From: Clarkia xantiana subsp. parviflora
Taxonomy: Eukaryota; Streptophyta; Magnoliopsida; Myrtales; Onagraceae
DNA: 64,000 nucleotides
Direction of reading: 5' to 3'
Assembly (NCBI GenBank): GCA_036873135.1
Contig: JAPTYO010000036.1
Location: 124,001 to 188,000 of the forward strand
The first letter of the stretch is position 1. Each line of letters opens with the position of its first letter. The notes under the pieces are model-generated. The model searched no databases. It saw only the letters and a program-made list of their open reading frames with translations, and was not told the origin of the DNA. The position numbers and the translations under genes were made by a program. Positions 1 through 11,531 of this stretch are shown here, piece after piece.

Positions 1-407
1 TTAGACCGGTGACGAACCGCTCAAAAACCGGGATCGGTTTTTAGGTTTCCTATAAATAGGGACCTAGGCCTCCCATTTAGAACAACTTCACTTTTTGGCT
101 GTTTGAGCTCTTACCTCTCTCTAGAAACTTTCTCTCTCTAGATCGTGACTTGAGCGTCGGAGAGGGTGCAACCAGCACCACCCCCCTCTTTGTGCTGCTT
201 ATTGCCCCTGTGCAGGTAGGAGGTCGCGCGAGCCAGAGCACGAAGCCGACGCATTGGACGGAGCTGGACAAGAGCACGAAACCAACACAGTGCCCAAGGA
301 CGGTTGTTGCGCACACACAGGAAGCCTGTACCCATGTGCATATCTGATCCGGCGGAAGTAAAGAACCCGCAGACCAGGAAGACTCCCAGGTGGAATCGGT
401 CCCAACA
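1..407 (+). repeat. 5' LTR of beta-1 (partial)
   Basis: It ends in TCCCAACA directly before the PBS and matches the end of the 3' LTR at 9781-10176. A TATAAATA box is at 51-58. The first roughly 330 bases of the LTR lie outside the window. Confidence 0.9.
51..58 (+). promoter_or_regulatory. TATA box of beta-1 LTR promoter
   Basis: TATAAATA followed by GGGACCTAGG; the same block occurs in the right LTR near 9833-9841 and, inverted, in the beta-2 LTR near 41338-41346. The position within the LTR suits the U3 promoter for genomic RNA. Confidence 0.6.
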
Positions 408-409
408 CT

Positions 410-423
410 TGGCGCCGTCCGTG
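410..423 (+). other. Primer-binding site of beta-1
   Basis: TGGCGCCGTCCGTG lies two bases after the LTR end. TGGCGCC complements a tRNA 3' end GGCGCCA, as in tRNA-Asp; the bases after it do not fit tRNA-Asp well, so the primer tRNA is not assigned. Alpha and gamma elements carry nearly the same PBS. Confidence 0.8.
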
Positions 424-463
424 TGATTCGAGCAAGAAGTCGTGCAGAACCGCAAGCTATGAC

Positions 464-2385
464 ATGCAACCAACCTCCTCCCAACGAGGCCAGTCCGCCG
501 GAAAGACGAAGGGGACCCGGACGCCCGAAGAGAGCGGGAGCGAACAAGCAGAAACAGGCGAGAGGCCAACCATGACCATCCTACATACCGGAGGCAACGT
601 CAACCGCTTCCTCCGTGCCAACCGCAGATGTGCCTTCCGCACAGCACGGTCCCGAAGTCAGACCGAAGCACCCCCACAAGGGTTTGAGCAGTGGCCGGAA
701 AGGAATGAAGAGTTCCCGTACGGGATGCCAGCTAACGAAGTGCAGAAGCAAGCAAGAAGTGCAAACAACCTGCCACCCATTAAACCGGCGATGATGGCTG
801 CACTCGAGGAACTTCTGGCATTCAGGGAGACCTTGAAGAACCAGGGATATGCTCCGCCTCTTCCACCACCTCCGCCGGCTAACGAGCAAGCAGCGCCAGC
901 TAGGGAGGTGCCTCATGACGTCAATCGTCAAGAATCGCAACATCTTGAAGATGAAGGATATTCTGAAGGTACCTACCAGTACCGACAGACAAGACAGGAG
1001 CCAGCACGTTCATACACTCCAAGTGTAGGAACGCAGCAGCAGCAAGAAGGAGGGTGGAAACAATCCCCCATAAACCGCTCGCAGCGGCAGCAGAAGGAAA
1101 GTCACTTCAGGGCAGCAAGCCCAGAGCATGCTGACATGCGCAATGCCGGATGAAGAAGGCCTGCATGTAACAATGACATCCCAGTCACGGGGCTTACTTC
1201 CAAATCCCTAGAAGAAATTATTGAGAAGAAGATGAAGCAATCCAAGATTAAAGGAATGCATGCGCTGGAAGAGAATGCATCACATCCGTTCTCTAACGAA
1301 TTGGTGCATAGTCGCGTCCCGGATGCTCTCTGCCAAGTAGGTGGAGACAAATACAGAGGAAAGGGAGATCCGATCGAGCATGTTCAACAACATGAAGCCT
1401 CTTTGCTGGGACGGACAGACAACCTGCATCATGTCGCCATGACATTCCTGAACACCCTTGCTGGAACGGCCGCACACTGGTTCTTCTCATTACCGTGTGG
1501 AAGCGATACATCCTGACCATACTTGAAGGCAAAATTCATTCAAAGATACATGGGAGAGCGCACTCTCCTAAAGGGACCAAACGCGCTAAACGAGCTGCAG
1601 CAGCAACACGATGAGTCATTGGCGGATTACAACATCCGTTTCAATCAGAATGTTTGAGACATCCAAGGCAACCTCACGGAGGGAGAGATCGTGCGTGCTT
1701 TCATTAACAACTTAGGCCGAAAAGGATACGCGCTTGCGGAAAAAATGTCAAAGCAACCAGCTGAGACATTAGAAGAACTAGCAGCAAGGGTGAAGGAATT
1801 CGTGGACCTGGAAAGATTCAGGTAGCAGAACAAGGCAAAGGTCAGTGCAGCACACTCTAAGGAAAAGCAATCAAAGCCCCAACAAGGTCATTCCAGCCGC
1901 AGAAGAGGCCATTCCAGACGGACTTTCAGAGGCCCAAGGAAGTGAATTTAGCGGATTGCATTCCCTTGAATGCGCCGTTGTCTGTAATTCTGAAGAAGAT
2001 GAAAGAAGAGAACATGTGGAGAGAGTCCGCAATTTTCCTCAATGGTCCGCTGGGAAAGCAGGAGGATAAGTGGTGTGAAAACCACGAAGTCTATGGCCAC
2101 GAGTCGATAGCTGCGTCAGCTTAAGATTCCGCGTAAACAACTTCATTATTAAGGGAGACCTAAAGCAGTATGTAAATCAAGTCGACAAGCGCCAAAAGAA
2201 GTCCCGTGCTGAACCAGTTGCTAAAGGAAACAAAGGCAAAGAGAAGATGAATGACAACCCGCCACCTGCGAAGCGCAGTGATCAACGTGATTCATGGAGG
2301 ACCGGCAGCAGGCTGTAGAATTTCCAATGCTAGGATGTCTACGCTTCCCAACTTCAAGTTCTGCCTAAGTACGGAAAAATACGTC
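464..2385 (+). pseudogene. gag: Decayed gag of beta-1
   Basis: Gag forms the particle that packages element RNA. From 464 one frame runs to about 1900 and shows a glutamine/proline-rich N-terminus, the core motifs AHWFFSLP (about 1471-1494) and KFIQRYMGERTLLKG (about 1530-1575), and QQHDESLADYNIRF. It is broken by in-frame stops at 1151 (TGA), 1514 (TGA), about 1656 (TGA) and about 1824 (TAG). A frameshift near 1930 moves the C-terminal part into another frame, where a damaged knuckle (WCENHEVYGHES, about 2071-2106, last Cys lost) and FIIKGDLKQYV follow. The order matches Tat-type Gag. The copy cannot make full-length Gag. Confidence 0.8.
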
Positions 2386-2405
2386 AGCCGGAGAAAGAAG
2401 ATGTT

Positions 2406-3524
2406 GTGATCCAATTTTCAAACGCGGACAAGAAACACATCGTTTACCCCCATGATGATGCTCTCGTCATCACAATGGATATCAACGAGTTTGATATGCG
2501 AAGAATCCTGGTAGATGGCGGAAGTGCGGCGGACATTTTATATGTCAGAGTACATGAGCAGCTGGGAAAGACGGTGGCCGACCTTTCTCCCGGAGCATTT
2601 CCCTTAGTTAGTTTTACTGGAGCTGCAACATATCCACTAGGCATGATCACATTGGCGGTGATCTCGGGAGAAGGGTGGAAAGCGCTGTACGTAGACGTTA
2701 CCTTCTTGGTAGTAAACGCATTGGGAGGATACAACAGAATTCTGGGGAGAACTACGATCAACCCCTACGAGATCGTACCATCCACCGTCCACCAGAAATT
2801 TAAGTTCCCAACTCCGCATGGAATTGGAGAAGTGCTAGGTGATCAGTCAGCCGCACAGAAGTGCTATGTGAATGTGTTAAGAAGAATGTATGAGATCTCT
2901 ATTGCCATGGTCGACTTTGGCAAGAAGAGAAAGATGCTCGCCCCAAGTGGCGTCGATGAAGAAAAGAAGCAGGAGATAACACCAATCGCCGGACTCGATT
3001 GGATGCTCTTCCCCACAAGACGGAGCGTCCTAGATGTCAGACAAGGACGAGACGAGCCCATAATGACCTACTTCAGGAGGTTCTCCCACAACGCAACCGC
3101 GCTAAGGGCAACCAAAAAAGATGTCATCAACGTGTTCTATGTCAATATGAATGCGTCAACATTTTTGCTGTTCGGAAGGATGCATCGTTGGAGAACAACC
3201 AAATTGATGACATGCTTGAAGGAAAATTTGGATACGGCGATCTCTTGTGAACGCGAGCTGGAATGGGGTACACCTCTCAGCTCGAACCAGGAAGCTCAAA
3301 CTACGATGCAATCAGGAGTCACAAGTGCTGGATACGATAAGTTCTTCACTCCCTTAAACACGGAGGTCGATGAGATATACGTCAAGCTCCTGGAAAACAA
3401 GCTTCCAAGTCCACTCGAGCCAATGACTGCCTTCTTAGGCAAAAACATTGAGGAATGGTGTCGATACCACAAGACTTGGGGACACAGCACCAATTGCTAT
3501 TTGACCCTAAGAATGGACATGTAG
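2406..3524 (+). CDS. Retropepsin-like protease fused to a second gag-like segment
   Basis: This 372-codon open frame probably begins inside an older gag-pol frame, since similarity extends upstream of the first ATG. Residues about 1-150 are an aspartic protease domain of Ty3/gypsy type: catalytic-loop LVDGGSAADILY (about residues 35-46), the ILGRTTIN strand and PTPHGIGEVLGDQ. From about residue 205 the protein again looks like Gag: DEPIMTYFRRFSHNATALRA, then CERELEWGTPLSS, and a knuckle WCRYHKTWGHSTNC (C-x2-H-x4-H-x3-C) near residue 350. Thus protease sits between two gag-like parts. No reverse transcriptase follows. The open frame contrasts with the stop-ridden gag upstream; whether it is translated is unknown. 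Confidence 0.75.
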   Translation: MIQFSNADKKHIVYPHDDALVITMDINEFDMRRILVDGGSAADILYVRVHEQLGKTVADLSPGAFPLVSFTGAATYPLGMITLAVISGEGWKALYVDVTFLVVNALGGYNRILGRTTINPYEIVPSTVHQKFKFPTPHGIGEVLGDQSAAQKCYVNVLRRMYEISIAMVDFGKKRKMLAPSGVDEEKKQEITPIAGLDWMLFPTRRSVLDVRQGRDEPIMTYFRRFSHNATALRATKKDVINVFYVNMNASTFLLFGRMHRWRTTKLMTCLKENLDTAISCERELEWGTPLSSNQEAQTTMQSGVTSAGYDKFFTPLNTEVDEIYVKLLENKLPSPLEPMTAFLGKNIEEWCRYHKTWGHSTNCYLTLRMDM

Positions 3525-4000
3525 CTCTAGGATACTATGTGGCACACGTCAATCCCCACCCATCACCAAAAGAACTATGAGGATGAAATACACTTCGCCA
3601 ACCCTCCTATCTATCTATTCATTTTTCCATGTCTTTTTTAGATTAAAAAGCGTTGTCCGCGTGTTCGTACTTAGACACATTTTAGGAGGAATGATCGGAT
3701 GACGCCTCCCTGCAAAATGGATGTAAATACAACAAGTATCTAATGAAGTTACTCTACTCTCGTAGGTACATTTCTACATTATGCTTCCTACTTTAGATTA
3801 AAAGCCAAGTAAAAAACAACACGCATATTACTCATATCGACAACTCAAGTCATTACGCTACGCAACTTATATTATGCGACGTCAACACGACTATTATCAA
3901 CATCTATGAACTTTTAAAAGTTCTCTATCTATAATGGCGTTTGCTCCGAACAACGTCATCAACAAACAATGCCTTAGATAAAAACCAAGACTTATTCTAA

Positions 4001-4160
4001 AGTGACATGCTGCGACATCCTCCTTGCGAGGGCAACCCCCATGTTCACAAGTGACATGCTGCGACATCCTCCTTGCGAGGGCAACCCCCATGTTCACATC
4101 TAAAAAATGGCATGATGCGACATCCTCCTTGCGAGGGCAACCCCCATGTCCATAGCCATT
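4001..4160. repeat. Tandem array, about 49-bp unit, 3 copies
   Basis: The string CATGCTGCGACATCCTCC recurs at 4006, 4055 and (CATGATGCG form) 4111, followed each time by TTGCGAGGGCAACCCCCATG. Spacing is 49 then 56. The unit recurs inverted in beta-2 around 53140-53300. Confidence 0.9.
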
Positions 4161-4254
4161 CCCTAATTTTAAAACAGGATGCGGCAACAGGTGGGAATGA
4201 TCACCCCATGGTGGTGGAAGTCCTCTTGTTAGACGACAACCCCACACATCTACT

Positions 4255-4475
4255 AAGTATGTATACTTTCTTAAGGGTTCATACGCCATGAAGACTTATT
4301 CCTTAATTGAGCAGCTTCATGTACACTCTAAGTATGTATACTCTCTTAAGGGTTCATACGCCATGAAGACTTATTCCTTAATTGGGCAGCTTCATGTACA
4401 TCATAAGTATGTATACTCTCTTAAGGGTTCATACTCCATGAAGATTTATTCCTTGTTAGGATAACTTCATACATC
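4255..4475. repeat. Tandem array, 75-bp unit, 3 copies
   Basis: AAGTATGTATACT begins at 4255, 4330 and 4405, each followed by CTTAAGGGTTCATAC and a CATGAAGA(C/T)TTATTCCTT block. The array lies between the sense coding region and the antisense gene, as the 51-bp arrays do in alpha elements. Confidence 0.9.
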
Positions 4476-5107
4476 TACGCTAGCAGGAGTGCACCCTGTT
4501 TACAAAACTCATCAAACTTACGAGTCGAGTCTTGTACAACGTTATCTTGCTCGTAAGCATATAACTGATTAAAACACACCAAATTCAGCAAGTAGTGTCT
4601 TGCAACAACGTCGCCTTGGAGTGGAACTAAGAGACGGTATAAACTAACATCTTGCCTCGTCAAGATAACCTTGCTACATGTCAAGTGCCAGTGCCAAGTG
4701 CCAGCGCCGAGTACAATACTATCTTCAACGCTACATGCAACTAGTGTACGTTTCGTGCCATGCCTTGAAAATCAAACAAGATGGGCACTCAAGACATATG
4801 GCGATATGCTATCTATTGCCGCAGCTGCGGACATTACATCTATTGCAACAAGGAGATCAATTCTATCATGCAAGTCCAATATATACGGAAAACAAAGATA
4901 ACGCAAGGTATGAAATATTACTAACAAGTTATCATGCAAATGTACTATTATTAAAAACAGGTCTAAATCACGAAATACCATGCAAGCAAAGGCGTAAAAA
5001 AGGTATAGCGAAATTCTCAAAATAACATCATCCCGTTCACAAAGGGTTCAACGTGCTGAAAGTAAACAACCTGATGCTGCCAAAGAGATAACATCATCTC
5101 CAAAAGT

Positions 5108-7481
5108 CTAAGGCAGAATGTCCACGAGGTCGACATCAAGTACAATGTCATCATCCTCTCCAAAAAGCACGGTGAGAGTAGCAGCTTCAGCCTCCATACG
5201 CTGTAACTCCTCAACATGGGCAACAGCGAATGACGAATGAGGACCCAACTTATCGAAGGGAAAGGCAGGTTCAAGCAAACACACCCTGCGAATGTAGTCC
5301 TTGGCAAACTCATCAATCATGGGGGTAGAACTCGCTTTGGCAGCCGCAAGAACGGCAGCAGTATGAGCAGGAGTGCTAGGATACTTGGCAAGCCCTTCCT
5401 CAATCCCGGCCTTGCGCGCCTCCTCGCATGCAGAAGCAAGTGCAACCTCATGTGCGCTATCAAACTCCACAATCTGCGCTTGATGGCAGCAATCTCAGCT
5501 TCAAGCTGCTCAACGTGGGCGCGACGACTAGCAATGCATGCATCAAAATCAGCAATTTTCGACTCCAAGTTTTGCGCTTCCGCCTCAGACTGTGCTAGCT
5601 CGCGTGTCACAACAATGCATTTTTTGACAGCAGCCCTCTTCTCACTTACAAGCTCAAGCACAAAGGAGGACATGTTCACAATCCTCGAAATGGCCTAAGT
5701 ACCAAAACCAAGACAACAAGACAATAAATACAAGGCATATGCTGACATCAAGCAACAAATAGAAGATAAAACAAACTTACCAGCGCAAACTCGGACAATC
5801 TGTTCTCAACATACTCATGCGCCTCTTCATAAGTAGATGGCTTAACATCTATGTCACAGGGAGGGACACATCGCCGAAGCACCTGCACTCCGACTTCCGG
5901 AATGCTCAACTTGGAGTCCTTAGGAAAATGAAGCTCGCAAGCGGAAAAAGGCACCAAATCGCCGCTAGATAAGTCAACTCCGTCAGACAAAATCATGTCA
6001 TCGCGCTTAATCCCTGGAAGCGCTGCAATAAAGCAAACAAGAAAACAAAGAAGATGTTAGCAAAAAAAATTAAGTAAAAGTATGGTGAAATGAGTAATGC
6101 ATACCTCGAAGAGAGGAACGATCCTCCTCGGGTCGGTCCCTCGACTGGGGGGCAGAAGGCGCCACTGTGCGACTCTCAACTCTCTTCCCTTTATTGCAGG
6201 AAGGAGTGGTCGCACTCGGCTTAGAGCGCTTAGGATCACTCGAGGAACGCGTCCCTGCGGTGGATCTCTTAGGAGTTGCGCCATAGCCAGAAACTACTAC
6301 GACACGCTCAGTCGCATGCACGGAGCGACTTGCAAACAAGAAGCATCATGAAAAGCAACGACTTGGGAAATTAACAAATTCAAGGAAAGTACAAAGAGAT
6401 GCCTTACCCATAAGTCCTTTGCCGCGGCCATGTCCGGAGACTCCAGGAGTGGCGGAGGCAGGGTTGCGAACATTCCTTCCGACAGGAAGGACCCCGCGCA
6501 CATCAGCTGTCTGCAAAGACGAGCTTTTTCCATCAGTCCGACCTACATCACAACATGATACGAGTTACATAGATCATTAAAACATACCAAATCGTCAGAA
6601 GGAAGTATGTGAATCCCGGCATCAATCAAATCCTGATCCGAAGCACGTAATAGGCACTCAAACCCGCTTTTATGCTGGCGCTGGTAAATATACTTTATAA
6701 CTTCCTTATAATCTGAGGAAAGTTCGACGAAGACGGGAGCTGGATCAGCCTTCTCAACCTTCATGACATCCCAAGTAGTGCCAATATCGCACACAAAGAA
6801 GTAATGATGCCGCCAGTGAGGCCCAGAACCGTTTGCTATAGCCGCTAGCCGACATTCATGATCCCACTTGACATCTCCGAGCCCAAGATGCTTAAAACCC
6901 TTGTCTTGCAAGTCTGGCCACCGCACCTTCACGCCGCATAATTCCGTTACGTCCGGACACTTAAGTTGATAGAAGCAGCGAAAGACGGTAGTGGAATAGT
7001 GCCATGACTGCTTATGAAATAACACCCGAAAGCAGCTCCACATCCGAAGACCGGAAGGGGAAAGATCCAAAGGGGATACTTGATAGAAGCGACAGAGATC
7101 TATCAAGTCGGGACAGTAAGGAAAGCGCAAGCCTTCGCGAATCTGCGAGGTGTAGACCGCGGTCAAATCGTCAGGAGGTACGGTGACATGCCCCTTTTTG
7201 ACGCCGGGTAGCACATCATAAGGGTGTACGGCTTCCAATATCGGATCAAGCCCACAACGAGGCGCATACAAGTCAAACATCTCTTCGTCTGTGTTGATGG
7301 TGAAGTAACTCACACCAGTTTTAGCATGCTTTATAACTTTTGGGACGACGGGAGGTTCCGCGACGGTGTCGACATCTACCTTCAGTGTACTATCTAGTAG
7401 ATCTACCATATCCATATCTGGATCATCGGCAACATCTGAACATAAAGTGACTCGCGAAATAGGAATAGAGGACTTACTCAT
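5108..7481 (-). pseudogene. beta-1 antisense spliced gene (Transposase_28-like), damaged
   Basis: Minus-strand gene facing gag. Predicted exons: 7481-6588, 6542-6408, 6328-6105, 6022-5781 and 5694-5108. Exon 1 encodes 298 codons of a Transposase_28-like domain (REGLRFPYCPDLIDLCRFYQ, RCFYQLKCPDV, HYFFVCDIGTTW, ADPAPVFVEL). Introns have GT...AG ends: donors gtatgt, gtaagg, gtatgc and gtaagt, acceptors gatgtag, tgcaag, ttgcag and acttag; sizes about 45, 79, 82 and 86 nt. The last exon encodes a coiled coil rich in Ala, Glu and Arg and ends FDVD-like DDDIVLDVDLVDILP. A frameshift near 5472 splits the last exon, and the joint at 6408/6329 does not keep phase, so this copy is probably inactive. Its biochemical role is unknown; proteins of this family are seen only in plant gypsy elements. 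Confidence 0.7.
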
Positions 7482-7715
7482 GATAAGCTGCGACAGGAGA
7501 ACTTGCTCAAGAAAGAATAGCTATGACCGTGTATCCTGAAAATACAACCAACAACCCAATTAGTGTGCCTGCAGGCATCAAACACAAACAACGAACATCC
7601 TACAAGGGTGGAAACCCTTTACATACATCGACCCTCGTGTCGAAATCAAGCTAATACTCGCAGCATACATGGCAACAATTATGAAATATTTTCTAAGTGT
7701 TTTGCTATGGCGACA

Positions 7716-7775
7716 GTCAGCATACCCCTAGCTGTCAGCATACCCCTAGATGTCGGCATACCCCTAGATGTCAAC
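7716..7775. repeat. 18-bp minisatellite, about 3.3 copies
   Basis: GTCAGCATACCCCTAG(C/A)T starts at 7716, 7734, 7752 (GTCGGC form) and 7770 (partial, GTCAAC form). Confidence 0.9.
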
Positions 7776-7980
7776 ATACTACAAGCTATGAACGTACAAC
7801 AAATAGCATGGAATCAATTACCACAAAACATTTTCTAAGTATTCCAACCTTATCAACTATCAGCATGCGACGAAGCTTGGATTATCCAGAAATATTTTCG
7901 AAGGATTTCTACATGACGATGGATAGCATACATCAAGAAGCAAAACTTCAACTACTACAAAATATATTCTAAGTGTTTCT

Positions 7981-8080
7981 ATGTGGCGACATCCATGTCA
8001 AGGGCAATGGCCATAGACCATGTGGCGGCATCCACGTCAAAAGCAGTCGATATAGACCATGTGGCGACATCTATGGTAAT
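7981..8080. repeat. 39-bp minisatellite, 2.5 copies
   Basis: ATGTGGCG(A/G)CATC recurs at 7981, 8020 and 8059, exactly 39 bases apart, each unit holding a CATAGACC or TATAGACC segment. Confidence 0.9.
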
Positions 8081-9439
8081 AAGCTTTAAATATGGAAAAA
8101 AAATATTTTCTAAGTGTTTTATCGTGTTTGCAGACGGTGGCCAATGATCAACACACGATGCTTAATATACAATGCACAACACGCAACTACCAACATACGG
8201 CAATCAACGGCCATACCCGAACAACTATTAATCATCAACATCGAGCATCACAAAACACCAATTCAAGCATGAGGCAACATATCGACAATGATCACTATGT
8301 CAAAGGGAAGTCTAGCCACTTATTCTCATTTTCATAAAAATTTCAGCACTTAGTAAATTTTTGGCCGATTTGAGAAGCTAATCACTATGAGGAATTTTAT
8401 CAAACACTTTATGTGCATATTAAGCTAACCAAATTCATGAAGGTTTCAATGGAAAATCAAGGCTAAATGAAGTCATAAAAGTCCAGCCATACACGGAACT
8501 GGACTCACCACCACGAGACGAGCACGAAAAGCTACTCGCCACCACCGAGGATCACACGCCGTCGCCGGAAGCCCCACGCGCCGCCGCTGCACCTCTCACG
8601 CGTCGTCTCCTCCGCTCCCACGCGCCGCCGGTGATAACTCCTCCTCTTGCCGGAATTTAGATGATGACAATTCTTGTGTGGCCACGCCAAATTCACCACT
8701 CCAAAAGCTTCTTCTTCTCCAAGAAATGAAAGCTCCTTGGGTAATTACTAAGGAAGAACTGTGACTAATGCGTATTTATCTCTCCTAATTTTTACTAATA
8801 TTGGCTACACCATGTGATAAGGACTAAACTCTTATCTATTTTTCCTTCAAGTCCCTAGCATCATGATTATGCATGTTTACATTTATTTTGTGTATACATG
8901 ACCCCTACATCGGCCGATGCTCCATGATACATTACGATTACATGTTACGTGCAAATAGTCGAAATTCATGTTATATTATTTCTATGTGCATGATTCATAT
9001 TTTTAATCATCACATGATTATTTTTATTCCCTAAGCATGAATTACATGTTTACATCATTATTGCACCATGATATTATTTCTATGGCGATAGCATACCCCA
9101 TGTCGACATCATGCTTCATGATTGCATTTTATTATAAGTATTTTTCTTATGACATGTTATCATCTCCGCATTATTTCTTATGTGTTATTACAAGCGTTTC
9201 GCTTATTATATATCGCCGCATGTATATTATCTTTTATACATTATTGCATACATATTGTCCGTTACACTAACCCTGTGGACAGATTGCACGTATTCGCCGG
9301 AAAATTAAAGACAGACGAATTCAAGGCTTTCATGATCAATTGACAAATAGGCCACCCCTGAGGTCAGCGCCGAACCCAAATTGGACGAATATCCTATCTT
9401 AAAATAGAGTCAAGTATGGTTTAAAACGATACTTGACTC

Positions 9440-9448
9440 GGGGGCAAG
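9440..9448 (+). other. Polypurine tract of beta-1
   Basis: GGGGGCAAG immediately before the TGATGGATAT start of the 3' LTR; it would prime plus-strand DNA synthesis. Inverted equivalents precede the other LTRs in the window. Confidence 0.85.
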
Positions 9449-10176
9449 TGATGGATATCGGCCACATTCGGGTTTGTATTTATATTTGGGACTTCGCAAA
9501 CACGTCAGAAAAACCACAAACGGATACCCACAAATCGGAACGGTCCGGACGTGTGCACACGTCCGGATTGCTCAAGGCAAGCCGGACCAGTCCGGACTGG
9601 TCCGGCTGCCCAGGCAGTTCGGACCATGCCGAACGCCGACATGGTCCCGACTGCCACCGGCCACTACCCCCGTGCTCCGGCCACTGCCTACACGCATCTG
9701 CCACCGCACGCTCACCTTTTCTTATTCTAACTGTGAAGTCAGCACCCATATAGCCTACCCAGTCGTCGGTACCCATTTCCTTTAGACCGGTGACGAACCG
9801 CTAAAAAAACGGGATCGGTTCTTAGGTTTCCTATAAATAGGGACCTAGGCCTCCCATTTAGAACAACTTCACTTTTTGGCTATTTGAGCTCTGACCTCTC
9901 TCTAGATTGTGACTTGAGCGTCGGAGAGGGCGCAACAAGCACTACCCCCCCCCCCTCTCCGTGCTGGTTATTACCCCTGTGCAGGTAGGAGGTCGCGCGA
10001 GCCGGAGCACGAATTTAACGCATTGGCCGGAGCTGGACCAGAGCACGAAGCCAACACAGTGCCCAAGGACGGTTGATGCGCACAGACAGGAAGTCTGTAC
10101 CCGCGTGCACATCCGATCCGGCCGAAGTGAAGAACCGGCAGACCAGGAAGACTCCCAGGTGGAATCGGTCCCAACA
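9449..10176 (+). repeat. 3' LTR of beta-1
   Basis: Begins TGATGGATATCGG after the polypurine tract and ends GGTCCCAACA (728 bp). The last about 400 bases match 1-407, with some differences including loss of about 20 bases in the CTCTCTCTAGA stretch and a longer C-run at 9946-9956. Flanked on the right by gggat. Confidence 0.92.
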
Positions 10177-10574
10177 GGGATGGTCAAGTTCACCTATAAT
10201 TCACCGACTCTCGTATTCACTAGGTGGCCACCAACCAGATATATTTGAAGGTTGTGAATACTTGTACGGATGCCTTGGAGAAGTGTTCCTATGTGGAAAC
10301 TAGGCAAAAGGAGAATTATTAGGTGACCTAGTGTACAACGCAACACTTTATATGTGATATATAACAGGTTGATTGAAGAAAGGGAATCAACGTCCCGCGG
10401 GCGCTACAATAATCCTAACAGATGAGTAGCACGATGCCCGTCGTGTTCACCGATCGCACGGAAAACCTTGTATGAACTACTCGGGAGCAAGGAAAAGATC
10501 GAAAGAATGAAATGTTGATGCTGATTCGGGAAACGACACATTAAAGGCACCCTCCCATTCCGGTAAGTGGGAGC
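10177..10574. other. Unassigned flank between beta-1 and the copia-like LTR
   Basis: About 400 bases with no coding, repeat or LTR signature that I can support. Confidence 0.5.
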
Positions 10575-11164
10575 TGTTAGCATATGGTGATGGGCGTCGT
10601 AATTGGTAGCCCATTAATATGCATGGTTAGCTAATGAACTTGGGTAAATGTCACATTAGGGTAATTGGGCCAGACCCAAATCCCAATTGACAAGGGAGGC
10701 CCAAAATTGGGCCTCCCACATAGCATAGGACGACCGAAATTATGGAGTGGGTAAAGTGGACTTTTGTCCACTTTACTCCTCCTATAAATAAGAGTTGTTA
10801 GGGAAACTTTACGGTTAATCACTGTTCCCACATTAGAGTGTTTTAGAGAACAAAACCCTCCTCCCACACACAAGTTTCGGCCGAACCATATAGACACCAA
10901 GGGTGTGCCAATTTGCTTTCTAGAAAATAACTTCGGAGATCTGTCCCTGCCTTCGTGTTGATCAGAGGCTTTGTTGTGGAGACTATACCACAAAGGGATT
11001 CTTTAACAAGAACCTTACGGGTGCCGACCGGAGAGTCGCGAACTCCCTGCAGCAGCAAGTTCTTGGGACTACGAATCTTGGTTGAGGTATGTGCAATTCT
11101 TCCGTTGCGTAATTCTGTTTACGAATATGTACCATGTTTAAGTATTCGTAGTGATTATCCTCCA
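10575..11164 (+). repeat. Copia-like LTR, plus orientation
   Basis: Runs from TGTTAGCATATGG to ATTATCCTCCA (about 590 bp) and contains CCTATAAATAAG near 10790. Diverged but collinear similarity is found inverted at 19857-20444, including GTAATTGG, the CCAAAATTGGGCCTC block and AGGCTTTGTTGTGGAGAC. A shorter inverted relic is at about 40228-40430. No PBS follows the right end here. Confidence 0.65.
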
Positions 11165-11526
11165 TAATCTAACATAAGCATCATGCATGATCACACCATA
11201 CCAACATGCATAATTTGTGACTGGTTTTCAATTTTAAATAATTTGGGACTGACTTTCAATTCATGCCATCAATCAAACGAGTGTACTTCTAGACATGAGT
11301 CCTAGGCATTTGCAACAATCACGAAATGTCTATCCTATTGCGCAACTCATTAATTAAAATCTAAGGCTCTGCCCCCAACATGCAATATCTAGCTAGCTTG
11401 AAATAGTCAAGACGACAGTTCTAATCATGCAATAATATCAATTAAATAGAAATTGCAATTCAGTCCAATAAATGATTATGTCCCAAAATCATGTATTTCC
11501 AAGATCCATCCCCATAATCGAAACTA
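11165..11526. other. Sequence between the copia-like LTR and alpha-1
   Basis: AT-rich, no open frame of note; it is contiguous with 19004 onward once alpha-1 and one TSD copy are removed. Confidence 0.5.
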
Positions 11527-11531
11527 GACAT

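Larger units (their letters stand above)
3525..5107. other. Non-coding interior of beta-1 between protease and antisense gene
   Basis: No supported gene. It holds two short tandem arrays (4001-4160 and 4255-4475). Inverted, related sequence appears in beta-2 (about 52700-53300), including the CATGGGGGTTGCCCTC motif and the GACTCGACTTGTAAGTTTGA block, so it is a conserved non-coding section of the family. Confidence 0.7.
7482..9439. other. Upstream region of beta-1 antisense gene
   Basis: No supported coding sequence. It contains two short minisatellites (7716-7775, 7981-8080) and a GC-rich patch at about 8500-8650 rich in CGCCG and ACGCG inside AT-rich sequence. A similar GC-rich patch sits at 42545-42640 in beta-2, inverted, so it may be the leader of the antisense transcript. 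The stretch 8650-9440 is AT-rich with no motif I can name. Confidence 0.55.
1..10176 (+). mobile_element. beta-1: Tat-like Ty3/gypsy LTR retrotransposon, 5' end cut by window
   Basis: Sequence at 1-407 recurs at about 9781-10176, giving an LTR pair; the left LTR begins before the window. Between them, in order, are a PBS, a decayed gag, a protease plus second gag-like segment, two short tandem arrays, an antisense multi-exon gene on the minus strand and a polypurine tract. No reverse transcriptase or integrase is recognisable, so the copy is non-autonomous. The right flank is gggat; the matching left target duplication is outside the window. A related minus-strand copy, beta-2, starts near 41071. 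Confidence 0.9.

Noticed and set aside
8500..8650. CpG-rich promoter of a host gene
   Set aside because: It lies inside beta-1 and has an inverted counterpart in beta-2, so it is element sequence; no host exon is nearby.
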